DNA from: Myxococcus fulvus
GTDB lineage: Bacteria; Myxococcota; Myxococcia; Myxococcales; Myxococcaceae
Reading direction: 5' to 3'
NCBI RefSeq assembly: GCF_900111765.1
Contig: NZ_FOIB01000003.1
Location: forward strand, 1-64,000
DNA: 64,000 bases
The position numbers were made by a program, and so were the translations under genes. Positions within the stretch are counted from its first letter, which is position 1. Each line of letters starts with the position of its first letter. Positions 29,231-39,300 of this stretch are shown here, in pieces. A model generated the notes under the pieces. It saw only the letters and a list, made by a program, of their open reading frames with translations, searched no databases and was not told the origin of the DNA.

Positions 29231-29353
29231 GTGGGGCCGGAGTATAGGCAGGCCCCGGGCGGGTCCGGAAAGGGGGCGTTGGGCCGCAGGGCCTCCGGGC
29301 AGGCATCTGCGCCATTTCCCGAGGGGCCGGAGGCTGTTACATCCCCGGCCGCC

Positions 29354-31321
29354 ATGAGCCTCGTCATCGCCCAGGACCTCAGCCTCTCCTATGGGAAGAA
29401 GGTCCTCTTCGACAGCGACAACTTCACCCTCGGCCCCAAGGACCGTGTAGGCCTCGTGGGGGCCAATGGGACGGGGAAGAGCACCCTGATGAAGATTCTG
29501 GCGGGGGTGCTCCAGCCGGACTCGGGGTCCTTGACGTATCGGCGCCGCGCGCGGTGGGGGTATCTGCCCCAGGAGATCGCCGGCCTGCCGGAGGGCACGG
29601 TGGTGGAGGCGGTGATGAGCACCGTCCCCGGGCGCGACTCGCTGGAGGTGCGCCTGAAGGACACCGAGGAGGCGCTCTCGGCGGCCACGGACGAGGAGGA
29701 GCAGCTCGAGCTGGCCCAGTCCCTGGCGGACCTGCACGCGGAGCTGGACGACTTCGAGAACCGCTTCGGAAAGCACCACGCCGAGCGCATCCTCAAGGGC
29801 CTGGGCTTCAGGGACATGGACCTGGCCAAGCCCACCTCGGCGCTGTCGGGCGGCTGGCGGATGCGCGCGGCGCTGGCGGGCCTGCTCCTCCAGGACCCGG
29901 ACCTGTTGCTGCTCGACGAGCCCACCAACCACCTGGACGTGCCCACGCTGGCCTGGTTCGACGGCTTCCTGCGCCGCTCGAACAAGGCGCTGGTGCTCAT
30001 CTCCCACGACCGCGACTTCCTCAACCGGCAGATCGACCGGGTGGTGTCGCTGGAGCTGGAGGGCGTGCGCGAGTACGCGGGCAACTACGACGACTACAAG
30101 CGCCTGCGCGCGGAGGAGAAGGAACTCCTGAAGGCACGCGCCGAGAAGGTCGAGGCGCGGCGCGCGGAGCTGCAGGGCTTCATCGACCGCTTCGGCGCCA
30201 AGGCCACCAAGGCGAAGCAGGCGCAGAGCCGCGCGAAGATGTTGGAGAAGCTGGAGAAGGTGCACGTCCTGGAGGAGCGCTCGACGATGCGCTTCCGCTT
30301 CCCCGAGGTGGACCGGAGCGGCCGGGACGTGGTGACGCTGGAGCGCATCACCAAGAAGTACGGCGCGCAGACGGTGTACGACGGCCTCACGGGCCGGGTG
30401 GAGCGCGGGCAGCGCATCGCCGTGGTGGGCGCCAACGGTGCGGGCAAGACGACGCTCCTGAAGATGGTGGCGGGGGAGCTGGCGCCGGACACGGGCACGG
30501 TGACGCTCGGGCACAACGTGGTGGTGGGCTATTACGCGCAGCACCACGCGGACAAGCTCGACCGGCAGAACACCATCATCGAGGAGGTGCGACCCCTGGC
30601 CGCCGACAAGCCGGAGAGCTACGTGCGCGGCGTGCTGGGCGCGTTCCTCTTCAGCGGCGATGACGTCGACAAGCCCATCGGCGTGCTCAGCGGTGGCGAG
30701 CGCGCACGCGTCGCGCTGGCGAAGCTGCTGTTGGTTCCCTCCAACTTCCTGCTGATGGACGAGCCCACCAACCACCTGGACCTGGACTCGTCCGAGATGC
30801 TGATTGAGGCGCTGAAGGGCTACGGCGGCACGCTGCTGTTCGTCAGCCACAACCGCAGCTTCATCAACGGGCTGTCGTCCCATGTCTGGGAGGTGGCGGA
30901 GGGCAAGCTGACCCCGCACCCGGGCAACCTCGACGACTATCTGTACCACCAGGAGCAGCAGCGACTGGAGGCGGAGGCCGCGGCGGGTGGCGCGTCACGC
31001 GGGAGTGACAAGGCGTCCTCGGGGCCTGTCTCGGAGAAGGACCGCAAGCGGCTGGAGGCCGAGGCGCGTCAGCGTCGCAGCGTGGTCGAGGGGCCGCTCA
31101 AGAAGGAGATCGCCAAGCTGGAGGAGCAGATCGCCAAGGTGGAGGCGGAGCAGAAGGAGCGCGAGGCGCAGCTCGCCGACCCCGTGCTCTACAACGACTT
31201 CGCGCGCGCCAAGCCGCTGATGGATGCGCACCGCGCGGGCAAGGACTCGCTGGAGGACCTCTACGCGCGCTGGGAGACGGCGCAGGAGAAGCTGGCGGAG
31301 GCGACGGCGTCGTTGGGCTGA
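29354..31321 (+). CDS. ABC-F family ATPase (Uup/EttA-type)
   Basis: 655 residues from ATG 29354. Two ABC domains without membrane segments: Walker A GANGTGKST, signature LSGGWRMRAALAGLLL and Walker B LLLLDEPTNHLD in the first; GANGAGKTT, LSGGERARVALAKLLL and LLMDEPTNHLD in the second. The linker helix carries KATKAKQAQSRAKMLEKLEK, typical of ABC-F, and the C-terminal 90 residues form a charged coiled coil as in Uup. ABC-F proteins act on the ribosome E site; the exact subfamily is uncertain. Confidence 0.93.
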   Translation: MSLVIAQDLSLSYGKKVLFDSDNFTLGPKDRVGLVGANGTGKSTLMKILAGVLQPDSGSLTYRRRARWGYLPQEIAGLPEGTVVEAVMSTVPGRDSLEVRLKDTEEALSAATDEEEQLELAQSLADLHAELDDFENRFGKHHAERILKGLGFRDMDLAKPTSALSGGWRMRAALAGLLLQDPDLLLLDEPTNHLDVPTLAWFDGFLRRSNKALVLISHDRDFLNRQIDRVVSLELEGVREYAGNYDDYKRLRAEEKELLKARAEKVEARRAELQGFIDRFGAKATKAKQAQSRAKMLEKLEKVHVLEERSTMRFRFPEVDRSGRDVVTLERITKKYGAQTVYDGLTGRVERGQRIAVVGANGAGKTTLLKMVAGELAPDTGTVTLGHNVVVGYYAQHHADKLDRQNTIIEEVRPLAADKPESYVRGVLGAFLFSGDDVDKPIGVLSGGERARVALAKLLLVPSNFLLMDEPTNHLDLDSSEMLIEALKGYGGTLLFVSHNRSFINGLSSHVWEVAEGKLTPHPGNLDDYLYHQEQQRLEAEAAAGGASRGSDKASSGPVSEKDRKRLEAEARQRRSVVEGPLKKEIAKLEEQIAKVEAEQKEREAQLADPVLYNDFARAKPLMDAHRAGKDSLEDLYARWETAQEKLAEATASLG

Positions 31322-31359
31322 CGTCGTCGGCGAGCGGCGGCGTCGCTGCGGCCGGAGCG

Positions 31360-31394
31360 CGCGGGCCACGGAGGTCGAAGCGTCGTGGCCCGCG
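31360..31394. terminator. Perfect hairpin between convergent genes
   Basis: 11-bp perfect stem CGCGGGCCACG/CGTGGCCCGCG (31360-31370 and 31384-31394) with a 13-base loop, between the ABC-F gene (+) and the histidine kinase gene (-). No T tract. Confidence 0.5.
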
Positions 31395-31443
31395 ACGCTC
31401 GCGAGTCGCCCGCGGAGGGCCCGACACACGCCGTGCCGGAGGT

Positions 31444-33687
31444 TCAGCCCGCCTTGCGCTTCCGCTCGCGTTTGCTGGCGCGCGGGGCGGGGGAGGGCGG
31501 CTTGGGGGGCTCGCGCAGCTCCTCGGGCACGGGAACCGACTGGGAGATGCGCGTGGCCGGAGGCGGTGTGCCCGTCCCTTCCGGCAGCGCCTCCAGGGGC
31601 TTCTCCACCGGCAGCGCGGGCATGCGGATGATGAACGTCGTGCCGTCACCCGCCTTGCTCTGCACGGAGATGCTGCCTCCGTGGTTCTTCACGATGCGCT
31701 GACAGATGGCGAGCCCCAGCCCCGTGCCCTTCTGCTTCGTCGTGAAGAACGGCACGAAGATGTGCGGCTGCTGGTCCAAGGGGATGCCCGGGCCGGTGTC
31801 GGAGACGCGCACCTCCAACAACTCGCCGCCCGCGTTGCGGAACTCGCCGAAGCGCTCCGGCCGCTCCGTGCGCACCGTGATTCGCCCCTCGCGCGTGTCC
31901 AACGCCTGCACCGCGTTCTGCACCAGGTTGATGAGCACCTGCTTGAGCTGCTCCGCGTCTCCGTCCACTCGCGGGAGCTGCAGGTCCAGCTCCACCGCCA
32001 GCGCGACGCTCGACGGCACGTCGTTCTGGATGAGGCGCATGGTGCGCGTCACCACCTCGTTCAAGTCCGTGGGCCCGAAGCTCTGCTTCATCGGCCGCGC
32101 GTAGTCGAGGAACGCCGTCACCACGCCGTTGAGCCGGTTGACCTCCTCGACGATGACCTCCAGGAACTCGCCGTCCTCGCCCGGCAGCCGCCGCGGGTCC
32201 AGGCACTGCGCCGCGCCCTTGATGGCCCCCAGCGGATTGCGAATCTCGTGCGCCAGGCCCGCCGCCATCTCACCCAGCGCGGCCAGGCGATCTCTCTCTC
32301 GAATCTTCTCGTAGAGCTTCGAGTTCTCCAACACCGTCGCGAGCTTCTCCGCCACCTCCAGGATGAGCGCGATCTCGTCGGACGCGTACGCCTCCGGCAC
32401 CCGCTCGTCCCACAGGTTCAGAAAGCCGATGACCCTGTCGTTGCCCACCAGCGGCACGCTGATGCCCGCGCGCATCTGCACCAGCGCCGCGCGCGTGTCG
32501 TTCAAGCGCTTGAGCTCGTCGCGATACCGGCGCCCCTCCACCGACTGGAGCCGCATCGTCGCGCCCCGGCGCTCCACGTTCTCCAGCAGCACCGCCTTCT
32601 GTCCGCTCGCCACCGCGAACAGCAGCCCACGCGCCGCCGCCGTGTCCAGGAACGCCACCGGCAACGGCCCGCGTGAGTCGAGCAGCCGGTAGCCGGGCCG
32701 GTCCTCCGCGAGCAGGTACACCGACGAGTGCGTCACGCGCCCCGTCTCGTGCAGCGTGTCCAGCACCAGCCGCGCCAGCTCGGAGATCTCGATGACGTTC
32801 GCCATCCGCGCGCGCAGCATCCCCAGCGCGTCCAGTAGCGCGAAGCGCTCGCGGAAGAAGATGCGCACCACCATCTCCTCCACCTTCGCGCGCAGCGGGT
32901 CCAACAGGATGAGGATGACGAACGCCGCCACCACCGTGTTGAACAGGAACAGGCCCGTGTCCTCGTCCACCCACGCCGTCAGCACCGTGAAGACGGCCGC
33001 CAGAATCACCGCCAGCACCGTCTGCGAGGCGATCTTCCCCAGCAGTTCGTGCAGGTCCATCAGCCGCAGCCGCAGCAGCGTCTGCGCGAGGAAGAACAGG
33101 TACAGCGTGGTGAAGACCGGCCCCAGCGTCGGCAGCGGCACCGAGCTGCCGATGAAGTCCAGCGCGGAGAACAGGATGCCCGCCGCCGCGCCGATGGCCA
33201 GGTACATCAGCCTCAGTTGCTCGATGCGCGACTCGTTGCTGCGGACCCGATGGAGCAGCAACGACACCGAGGCGAGCAGGGAGCCATGCACCCAGACGCC
33301 CATGGCCACCCGGGCCCACAGCTTGTCGGCCAGGGGGGTGACCGCCACGGCCAGGCCCAGGAAGACCGACAGGAGGGCGAGCCGGCGGCCAACCAGGTGT
33401 GTTCCCTTGCTGACATCCAAGAACTCGAGGAAGAACCCCACGGCGGCGCCCGGGATGAGCGAGGCGACCAGGACGGTGATGCCCAGGGTGATGCGGTGCG
33501 CCCAGGGGTACGTCACCTCGGGGAAGAGGCTGTGGAAGAAGAACGAGAGGTAGTACCCGGCCACCGTCAGGGCGAAGACGGAGTACAGGGTGAGCACCTT
33601 GGGCCTGGCCGGGCGCAACAACATGGACACGCCAAGGGCGAGGCCGATGATGGATGCCAGCAGCGCGCTCTGAGTCCGGATGTCCAT
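31444..33687 (-). CDS. Membrane sensor histidine kinase with GAF domain
   Basis: 747 residues. About eight or nine TM helices (1-275), a GAF domain (about 295-460), HisKA with the phosphorylated His in GLAHEIRNPLGAIKGAAQ, and HATPase_c with NLVQNAVQAL (N box), DTGPGIP (G1) and GTGLGLAICQRIVKNHGG (G2). The last 60 residues are Pro-rich then basic (ASKRERKRKAG). No response regulator is adjacent, so it is an orphan kinase. Divergent from slt over 107 bases. The signal it senses is unknown; a membrane-embedded sensor is likely. Confidence 0.93.
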   Translation of the reverse strand: MDIRTQSALLASIIGLALGVSMLLRPARPKVLTLYSVFALTVAGYYLSFFFHSLFPEVTYPWAHRITLGITVLVASLIPGAAVGFFLEFLDVSKGTHLVGRRLALLSVFLGLAVAVTPLADKLWARVAMGVWVHGSLLASVSLLLHRVRSNESRIEQLRLMYLAIGAAAGILFSALDFIGSSVPLPTLGPVFTTLYLFFLAQTLLRLRLMDLHELLGKIASQTVLAVILAAVFTVLTAWVDEDTGLFLFNTVVAAFVILILLDPLRAKVEEMVVRIFFRERFALLDALGMLRARMANVIEISELARLVLDTLHETGRVTHSSVYLLAEDRPGYRLLDSRGPLPVAFLDTAAARGLLFAVASGQKAVLLENVERRGATMRLQSVEGRRYRDELKRLNDTRAALVQMRAGISVPLVGNDRVIGFLNLWDERVPEAYASDEIALILEVAEKLATVLENSKLYEKIRERDRLAALGEMAAGLAHEIRNPLGAIKGAAQCLDPRRLPGEDGEFLEVIVEEVNRLNGVVTAFLDYARPMKQSFGPTDLNEVVTRTMRLIQNDVPSSVALAVELDLQLPRVDGDAEQLKQVLINLVQNAVQALDTREGRITVRTERPERFGEFRNAGGELLEVRVSDTGPGIPLDQQPHIFVPFFTTKQKGTGLGLAICQRIVKNHGGSISVQSKAGDGTTFIIRMPALPVEKPLEALPEGTGTPPPATRISQSVPVPEELREPPKPPSPAPRASKRERKRKAG

Positions 33688-33794
33688 GGGCGGGCGGACA
33701 GTCTAACCTGTGACAGCCTCCGGAAATTTTCCATGCACCCCCGGTTGTCCTGGGGCGAGCCCGCGCCCAACTCCCAGGCTCCCCAGCCCCGCGT

Positions 33795-36191
33795 ATGAAG
33801 CCCTTCCTGCCCAAGCTCGCCGTCATCGCCTCCGCGCTCATGCTGTCCGCGCAGGCTCCCTCGTCCCCGGCACCCTCCGGGACGGAGGCCTCCGAGGCCC
33901 CCACGACCCAGACCGAGAACGCGCCCCCGGAGGCGCAGCTCTCGCCGCCGCCGGACGCCGAGAAGGCGCCGCTGCCGCCGGGCTTCGTGGAGGTGTTCAA
34001 CCCCGCCTTCCCCAACGCCGCGCCGCCCGCGCCCGTCGTCCACCGGGGCCGCCGCTACGCGCTGGAGGACCTGTCGCCGTACTTCGGCGAGGGCAAGAAG
34101 AAGGAGGCCCGCGCGGCCTTCGACAAGGGCCACTTCGCCCGCGCCCGCGAGCTCCTGAAGGACGAGGGTGACAGCCCGCCGGTGCGCTACCTGCGCGCCC
34201 TGGCCGCGCTGCGCTCCGGGGACGAGGAGACCGCCGCGAAGGAGCTGGCCGCCCTGGCGCCGGACTATCCCGCGCTGAGGGACCGGTGCCTGACGCACTC
34301 GGGCGTGGCGCTGGAGGGGCTGCGCCGCTACGACGAGGCCGCGGTGCAGCTGGCCCAGGTGCCGCCCGAGTCCCGGCTGTACGTGGACGCGCGGCTGGCG
34401 CTGTCCCGCGTGCTGCGCAAGAAGAAGGACGCGGAAGGGGCCATGGCGGCGCTGGAGCCGCTCACCTCGCGCGCGGCGCCCAGCTGGGGGCGCAACGTGG
34501 GCGCCGAGGCGCTGATGTCCATCGCCGACATCGCCGCGGAGAAGAAGGACAAGGCCGCCGAGCGCGCCGCGCTGTGGCGCCTGTGGGGCGCGCATCCGTT
34601 GTCGCCGCTGGCGGTCCAGGCCGACAAGCGGCTCAAGGGGCAGACGGCGCCGGTGGAGGCCCGGGTGGCTCGCGGCGAGGCGCTGGTGGAGCTGCACCGC
34701 AACAAGCAGGGCCTGGCGCAGCTGGAGCCGCTGCTCGCGCAGTTGAAGCTCCCGGACGCGCTCGCGTGCCGCGCGCACTTCTCCTACGGCAAGGGGCTGC
34801 GCAAGGAGCGCGAGCACACGCGCGCCATCCAGACGCTGTCGCCCGTGGTGGAGAAGTGCACGGACCGCGACCTGCTGGCGCGAGCGCTGTACGTGCTCGG
34901 CTCGTCGCGCTCCATCGTCGACTCGTCGCGCGGCACGGAGACGTACGAGCGGCTGGCGCGCGAGTTCCCGGACCACAGCTTCGCGGACGACGCGCTCTTC
35001 TACGCGGCGGACCTGTACGTGAAGACGGGCCGCCCCAAGGAGGCGATGGCGCGGCTGGATGAGCTGGCGCGGCTGTATCCCCAGGGGGACTTCCTGGGCG
35101 AGGCGCTCTTCAAGGCGTACTGGATTGCGCGCACGAGCAAGGTGGAGGACGCGGGCCTGTCGTTCCTGGACCGCATCGAGCAGCGCTTCGCGCAGGCGGA
35201 CGAGAGCTACGACGTGGAGCGCGCGCGGTACTGGCGGGCTCGCACGTTCCAGGACCAGGGCAACATCCAGGGCGCGGCGGAGCTGTTCGAGAAGATCTCC
35301 GTGGAGCACCCGGCGACGTACTACGGGCTGATGGCGCGCTCGCAGTTGTCCGCGTTGGACCCACAGCGACTGGAGCGGATCTCTCCGGAGATCTTCGCGG
35401 TGCCGGAGGCGGCGAGCCCCTGGCCGTTGTTCGCCGGTCCGGTGGGTGAGGACCCGCACTTCCGCGCGGGCGTGGAGCTGTTGCGCCTGGGCTTCCCGGA
35501 GGCGGTGTCGTCGGAGTTGCTCGCGGTGAGCCGGACGAACCAGCCCGCGGAGGCCATCCGCCTGTTGGTGCTGGTGCTGCACGAGGCGGGCGATGAGCGC
35601 GCCGCGCACGCGGTGGCTCGGCTGGCGCTGCGCAAGGACTTGAGTGGACGCATCACCAGCGAGACCCGTGTGGTGTGGGAGGTGGCGTATCCCAATGCGT
35701 TCCGCGACCTCATCGAGAAGCACACGGCGGTGTCGGGCGTGGAGGCGGACCTGCTCCAGGCGCTGATGCGCGAGGAGAGCGCGTTGGATCCGAAGGCGCT
35801 GTCGTGGGCCGGCGCGCTGGGGCTCACGCAGCTCATGCCGTCCACCGCGAAGGGCGTGGCGCGGGAGCTGAAGCTCAAGCGCTTCACGGTGGACCAGCTG
35901 CTCCAGCCGGACCTCAACATCCGCTTTGGCGCCCACTACCTGGGCGGGCTGCTCAAGAAGTTCGGTGGGCACACGCCGTACGCGGTGGGCAGCTACAACG
36001 CGGGGCCGGGCGCGGTGAATCGCTGGCGCGCGGACAAGCCGGACCTGCCGCTCGACGCGTGGGTGGAGGAGATCCCCATCTCCGAGACGCGCGGCTACAT
36101 CAAGCGCGTGCTGCGCTCCTACAACACCTACCAGTTGCTCTATGGCCGGGCGCCCAAGCTGCCCGTCATCAAGACCGCCAACCGGGAGTGA
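33795..36191 (+). CDS. slt: Soluble lytic murein transglycosylase with long TPR-like arm
   Basis: 798 residues (E. coli Slt70 is 645). Signal peptide 1-20 (KPFLPKLAVIASALMLSAQA), a Pro/Ala-rich linker (about 21-75), a long helical/TPR-like region (80-600), then the goose-lysozyme-like catalytic domain: MREESALDPKALSWAGALGL with the catalytic Glu, TQLMPSTAKG, and AVGSYNAGPGAVNRW. Cleaves the MurNAc-GlcNAc bond in periplasmic peptidoglycan, forming 1,6-anhydroMurNAc. Confidence 0.93.
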   Translation: MKPFLPKLAVIASALMLSAQAPSSPAPSGTEASEAPTTQTENAPPEAQLSPPPDAEKAPLPPGFVEVFNPAFPNAAPPAPVVHRGRRYALEDLSPYFGEGKKKEARAAFDKGHFARARELLKDEGDSPPVRYLRALAALRSGDEETAAKELAALAPDYPALRDRCLTHSGVALEGLRRYDEAAVQLAQVPPESRLYVDARLALSRVLRKKKDAEGAMAALEPLTSRAAPSWGRNVGAEALMSIADIAAEKKDKAAERAALWRLWGAHPLSPLAVQADKRLKGQTAPVEARVARGEALVELHRNKQGLAQLEPLLAQLKLPDALACRAHFSYGKGLRKEREHTRAIQTLSPVVEKCTDRDLLARALYVLGSSRSIVDSSRGTETYERLAREFPDHSFADDALFYAADLYVKTGRPKEAMARLDELARLYPQGDFLGEALFKAYWIARTSKVEDAGLSFLDRIEQRFAQADESYDVERARYWRARTFQDQGNIQGAAELFEKISVEHPATYYGLMARSQLSALDPQRLERISPEIFAVPEAASPWPLFAGPVGEDPHFRAGVELLRLGFPEAVSSELLAVSRTNQPAEAIRLLVLVLHEAGDERAAHAVARLALRKDLSGRITSETRVVWEVAYPNAFRDLIEKHTAVSGVEADLLQALMREESALDPKALSWAGALGLTQLMPSTAKGVARELKLKRFTVDQLLQPDLNIRFGAHYLGGLLKKFGGHTPYAVGSYNAGPGAVNRWRADKPDLPLDAWVEEIPISETRGYIKRVLRSYNTYQLLYGRAPKLPVIKTANRE

Positions 36192-36318
36192 GGGCGTGCC
36201 CACTTTTCGTGGGCCGCCGCTCCACGCCGTACGGCAGCGCATCGCCGTCGACCTCGAGGCCCTCCAGCCGTCATCCGGTGCTCCCCGCCGAGGACACCGT
36301 GAGCGACGCGGCGACACA

Positions 36319-36346
36319 CGTGGGCCCGAGATTTCCCGGGCCCACG
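36319..36346. terminator. Perfect hairpin between slt and the MYXO-CTERM gene
   Basis: 10-bp perfect stem CGTGGGCCCG/CGGGCCCACG (36319-36328 and 36337-36346), eight-base loop AGATTTCC, in the 169-base gap between convergent genes. Likely bidirectional terminator; no T run after it. Confidence 0.5.
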
Positions 36347-36360
36347 CATGACGTCCCGTT

Positions 36361-39300
36361 TCAGCGGTGCTGCCGCGTGACGTGTGCCCGCGCGAAGCCG
36401 CTGGAGCGCTGGCGCCGCGCGAGCAGGGCGAGGACGCCGAGCACCATCACGAGCGACGGTGCGCCGCCTGACGACGAACAGCCCCCTGACTTGCCCGGAG
36501 ACGGATCCGCGGGCCTGGCGAGAGACCGGATGGACACGCGGGCGGTCGCCGACTCCAGGCCATCACTGACCCCGTAGGTGAAGGACACTGAGCCCGTGAA
36601 GGAGTCGCTCGCCTGGAAGCGCAGGTGGGGCGGTTCACCGGACAGCGTGCCCGAGGCGGGCTGCTCGCGGATGTCATAGGTCAACACGTCTCCATCCACG
36701 TTCTCCACGTCGAGCTCGATGTCGATGCTCTCTCCGGGGTTGACGGTGAAGTGCTGGTCCCGGGCGAAGGGCGGGACGTTCGTGAACCGGACGTCGATGG
36801 TGACGGTGCCCGTCGCGACACGCTTCCCGTCGCTCACGGTGAAGACGAGGGACTCGTCGTCGCGAGCGTTGGGGAAGGGCGTGTAGACGAGGTTCGGTGC
36901 TGTTCCGGTGAGTGTTCCATTCCGGGGCTGCGCCACGGAGTAGGTGAGCGGATCTCCATCCACATCGTGAGCCTTCAGGACGATGTCGACGGAGGCCGGC
37001 CGGTGCACGAAATAGGAGGAGTCCTCGGCGACCGGAGCGTCATCGATGGGACGCACGGTGATGTTCACCCAGGCCCGCGTGGACTCGAGCCTGCCGTCGT
37101 CGCTCGCCCAATACCCGAAGACGTCGGTGCCGGAGAAGTCCGCGTGTGGTGTGTACGTGAGGTCCGGCGGCGTCCCCGACAGCGAGCCGTGCAGGGGAGG
37201 CGGGCCGATGTGATACGTCACCGCGTCGCCGTTCTCATCCGTGGCGATCAAGCGCAGCGGGATGCTCGAGTCCTCGTCGAGCTCCAGGTCGAGCGGCACC
37301 ACCTGGGGCGCCACGGGAGCGCGGATGACCGTCACCCGGACGGTGGCGGTGCTGGACATGCCCTCCGCGTCGGTCGCGGTGAACTGGAAGCGGTCCTCGC
37401 CCCGGAAGCCGGTCGCGGGCGTATAGGTGATGGCGGGCGGCGAGCCCCCCAGCGTGCCATGCGCCGGCTCCGCGGCGATGCTCCACGTGAACGCGTCGTT
37501 CTCCACGTCGCGCGCGGTGAGCGTGAGTTCGAGTGGCGTGTCCTCCACCGACTCGAACGAACGGTCCGTCACCTGGGGCGCGGTGTTGTAGCGGGCCTTG
37601 CGCGTGAACAGGCGATGGGTGCCATGTGGTGGCCCCTCGAAGCGGGAGTAGGCGACGAGGAACTGCCCGGGCTTCACCGCGGTGCCCGCGGCGAAGGCGT
37701 CGCTCCACGGCGCGGAGGCCAGGACCTGGGGACTGCCCGGGGTGCTGTCGAACGCCATCGTCCGGGTCCCGTGAATCGCGTTGAGCGTCGAACCCTCGGG
37801 AGGACGCGAAGCCCAGAGCACGAGCGAGGAGATGCCATCGGAGACGACCGTCGGGCGCTGCTTGAGCGAGGACTCCACGGGAGACATCTCCCAGGGCGTG
37901 GTCTCCAGCATGGTGCCACTGGGGCTCACGCGCGTGGCGCGGACCTGGGAGCCCTCCATCCACGCGACGACATGGTTCGTCCCGTCGAACGCGGCGGAGA
38001 CGTGGCGGAGGCCAGGGGCCTGGGTGCTGACGAGGCCGGTGGTGTCGCTGTCGCCAGGCGGGCTGCCATATCGTCTCACGAACCTGCCTTCGACGTGCCT
38101 GTCGCTCGCGCCGGTGGCGTACACGAGGAGGAAGTTCGTTCCATCGAAGGAGACCGCCACGTCCGGCTCGAGGGGGCGGCCCCAGACGAACCAAGACGAG
38201 CTTCCCTGGGGCAGGACGACGTCGTTCGTGTCCACGTAGTTGCCGACGATCGCGCTCGACGCGGGGTTGGAGGAAGGCGAGTACCAGACCACGAGACACG
38301 TCTTCGGGTCGCACGCGAGCCGTGGGCCGGCCGAGGAGTCCCCGAACTGGCTGAGGCGGAACTGGGGGGTGACGGGGGCACCGAACGCGGGGACCCGGCG
38401 CGCCATGATGTTGGCGGTGTCGAGCATGCTCTCCGTCCAGGTCACCAGGAAGTTCGTGCCATCGAACGCGACGGCGGGGTGCTGTTGGTCCCTCGCGGAC
38501 TCGGCGATGGCGAAGCCGCCCGGGGTCACCTCGACGCCCGCGTCATCCAGGAAGGTTCCAAAGATGTCCGAGCCCTGGGGGAGCACGTTCGGCTCGGCCC
38601 AGACCATCAGGTGGCGATTGCCACCCGAGGCCATCGCGGGCGAGAGCTGGGTGTTGGAGGACGACGTGACGAGGAAGTGGTCCGTCAAGAGGGCTCCCGT
38701 GATGTCCAACCGCGTTGCGTAGAGGGTGCTCTTGGTGGACACGAGCGCGTTCCGCCAGAGGAGGAGCATGTCCGTTCCAGAGGTCGCCATCGCATCCTGG
38801 AAGAGGAAGACGCCCCCCGGGTTTCTCCTCACGAGATAGGCGTCGGTATCGACCATCGCGCCGGAGGGGGAGACCCGCCGGGCATAGACGCTGGTGACGC
38901 GGGCGCCGTCGATCACCCCGTCGGTGTGCCAGGCCACCACGTAGTTCGTGCCATTGAAGGCGACCTGCGGAGAGGGCTGGTAGAGGGGGGCCTCCTGGAT
39001 GAAGAAGGGCGCACCGAGGACGCCCTGCGTGACGCTGACGCGTGCGCCCAGGATGTTCCGGTGCGCGCTGCTCTCCGAATCCCGCTCGGTCCAGATGACC
39101 AGGTGATTCGTGCCATCGAACGCGAACCCGGGGCCGCTGGTGACATCGGCGTCGGGCGCGCTGATGCGGAACGCGCTCCCCTGGGCCTCTCCGCGTGTGT
39201 TCACCCGGACGCCCCAGAGTCCCTCGGCCCAGTAGACGATGAACCCGCCCTGGGCTGTCCAGGTCACTTGCCCGAGCCCTCCTTCTCCCAGGTCCACGCC

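Noticed and set aside
29231..30949. A minus-strand open frame continuous with the Ser/Thr kinase, making a protein of over 1100 residues
   Set aside because: The added part is antisense to the ABC-F gene and low in recognisable motifs; the kinase has a good ATG at 29230 followed by a plausible Cys-containing start.
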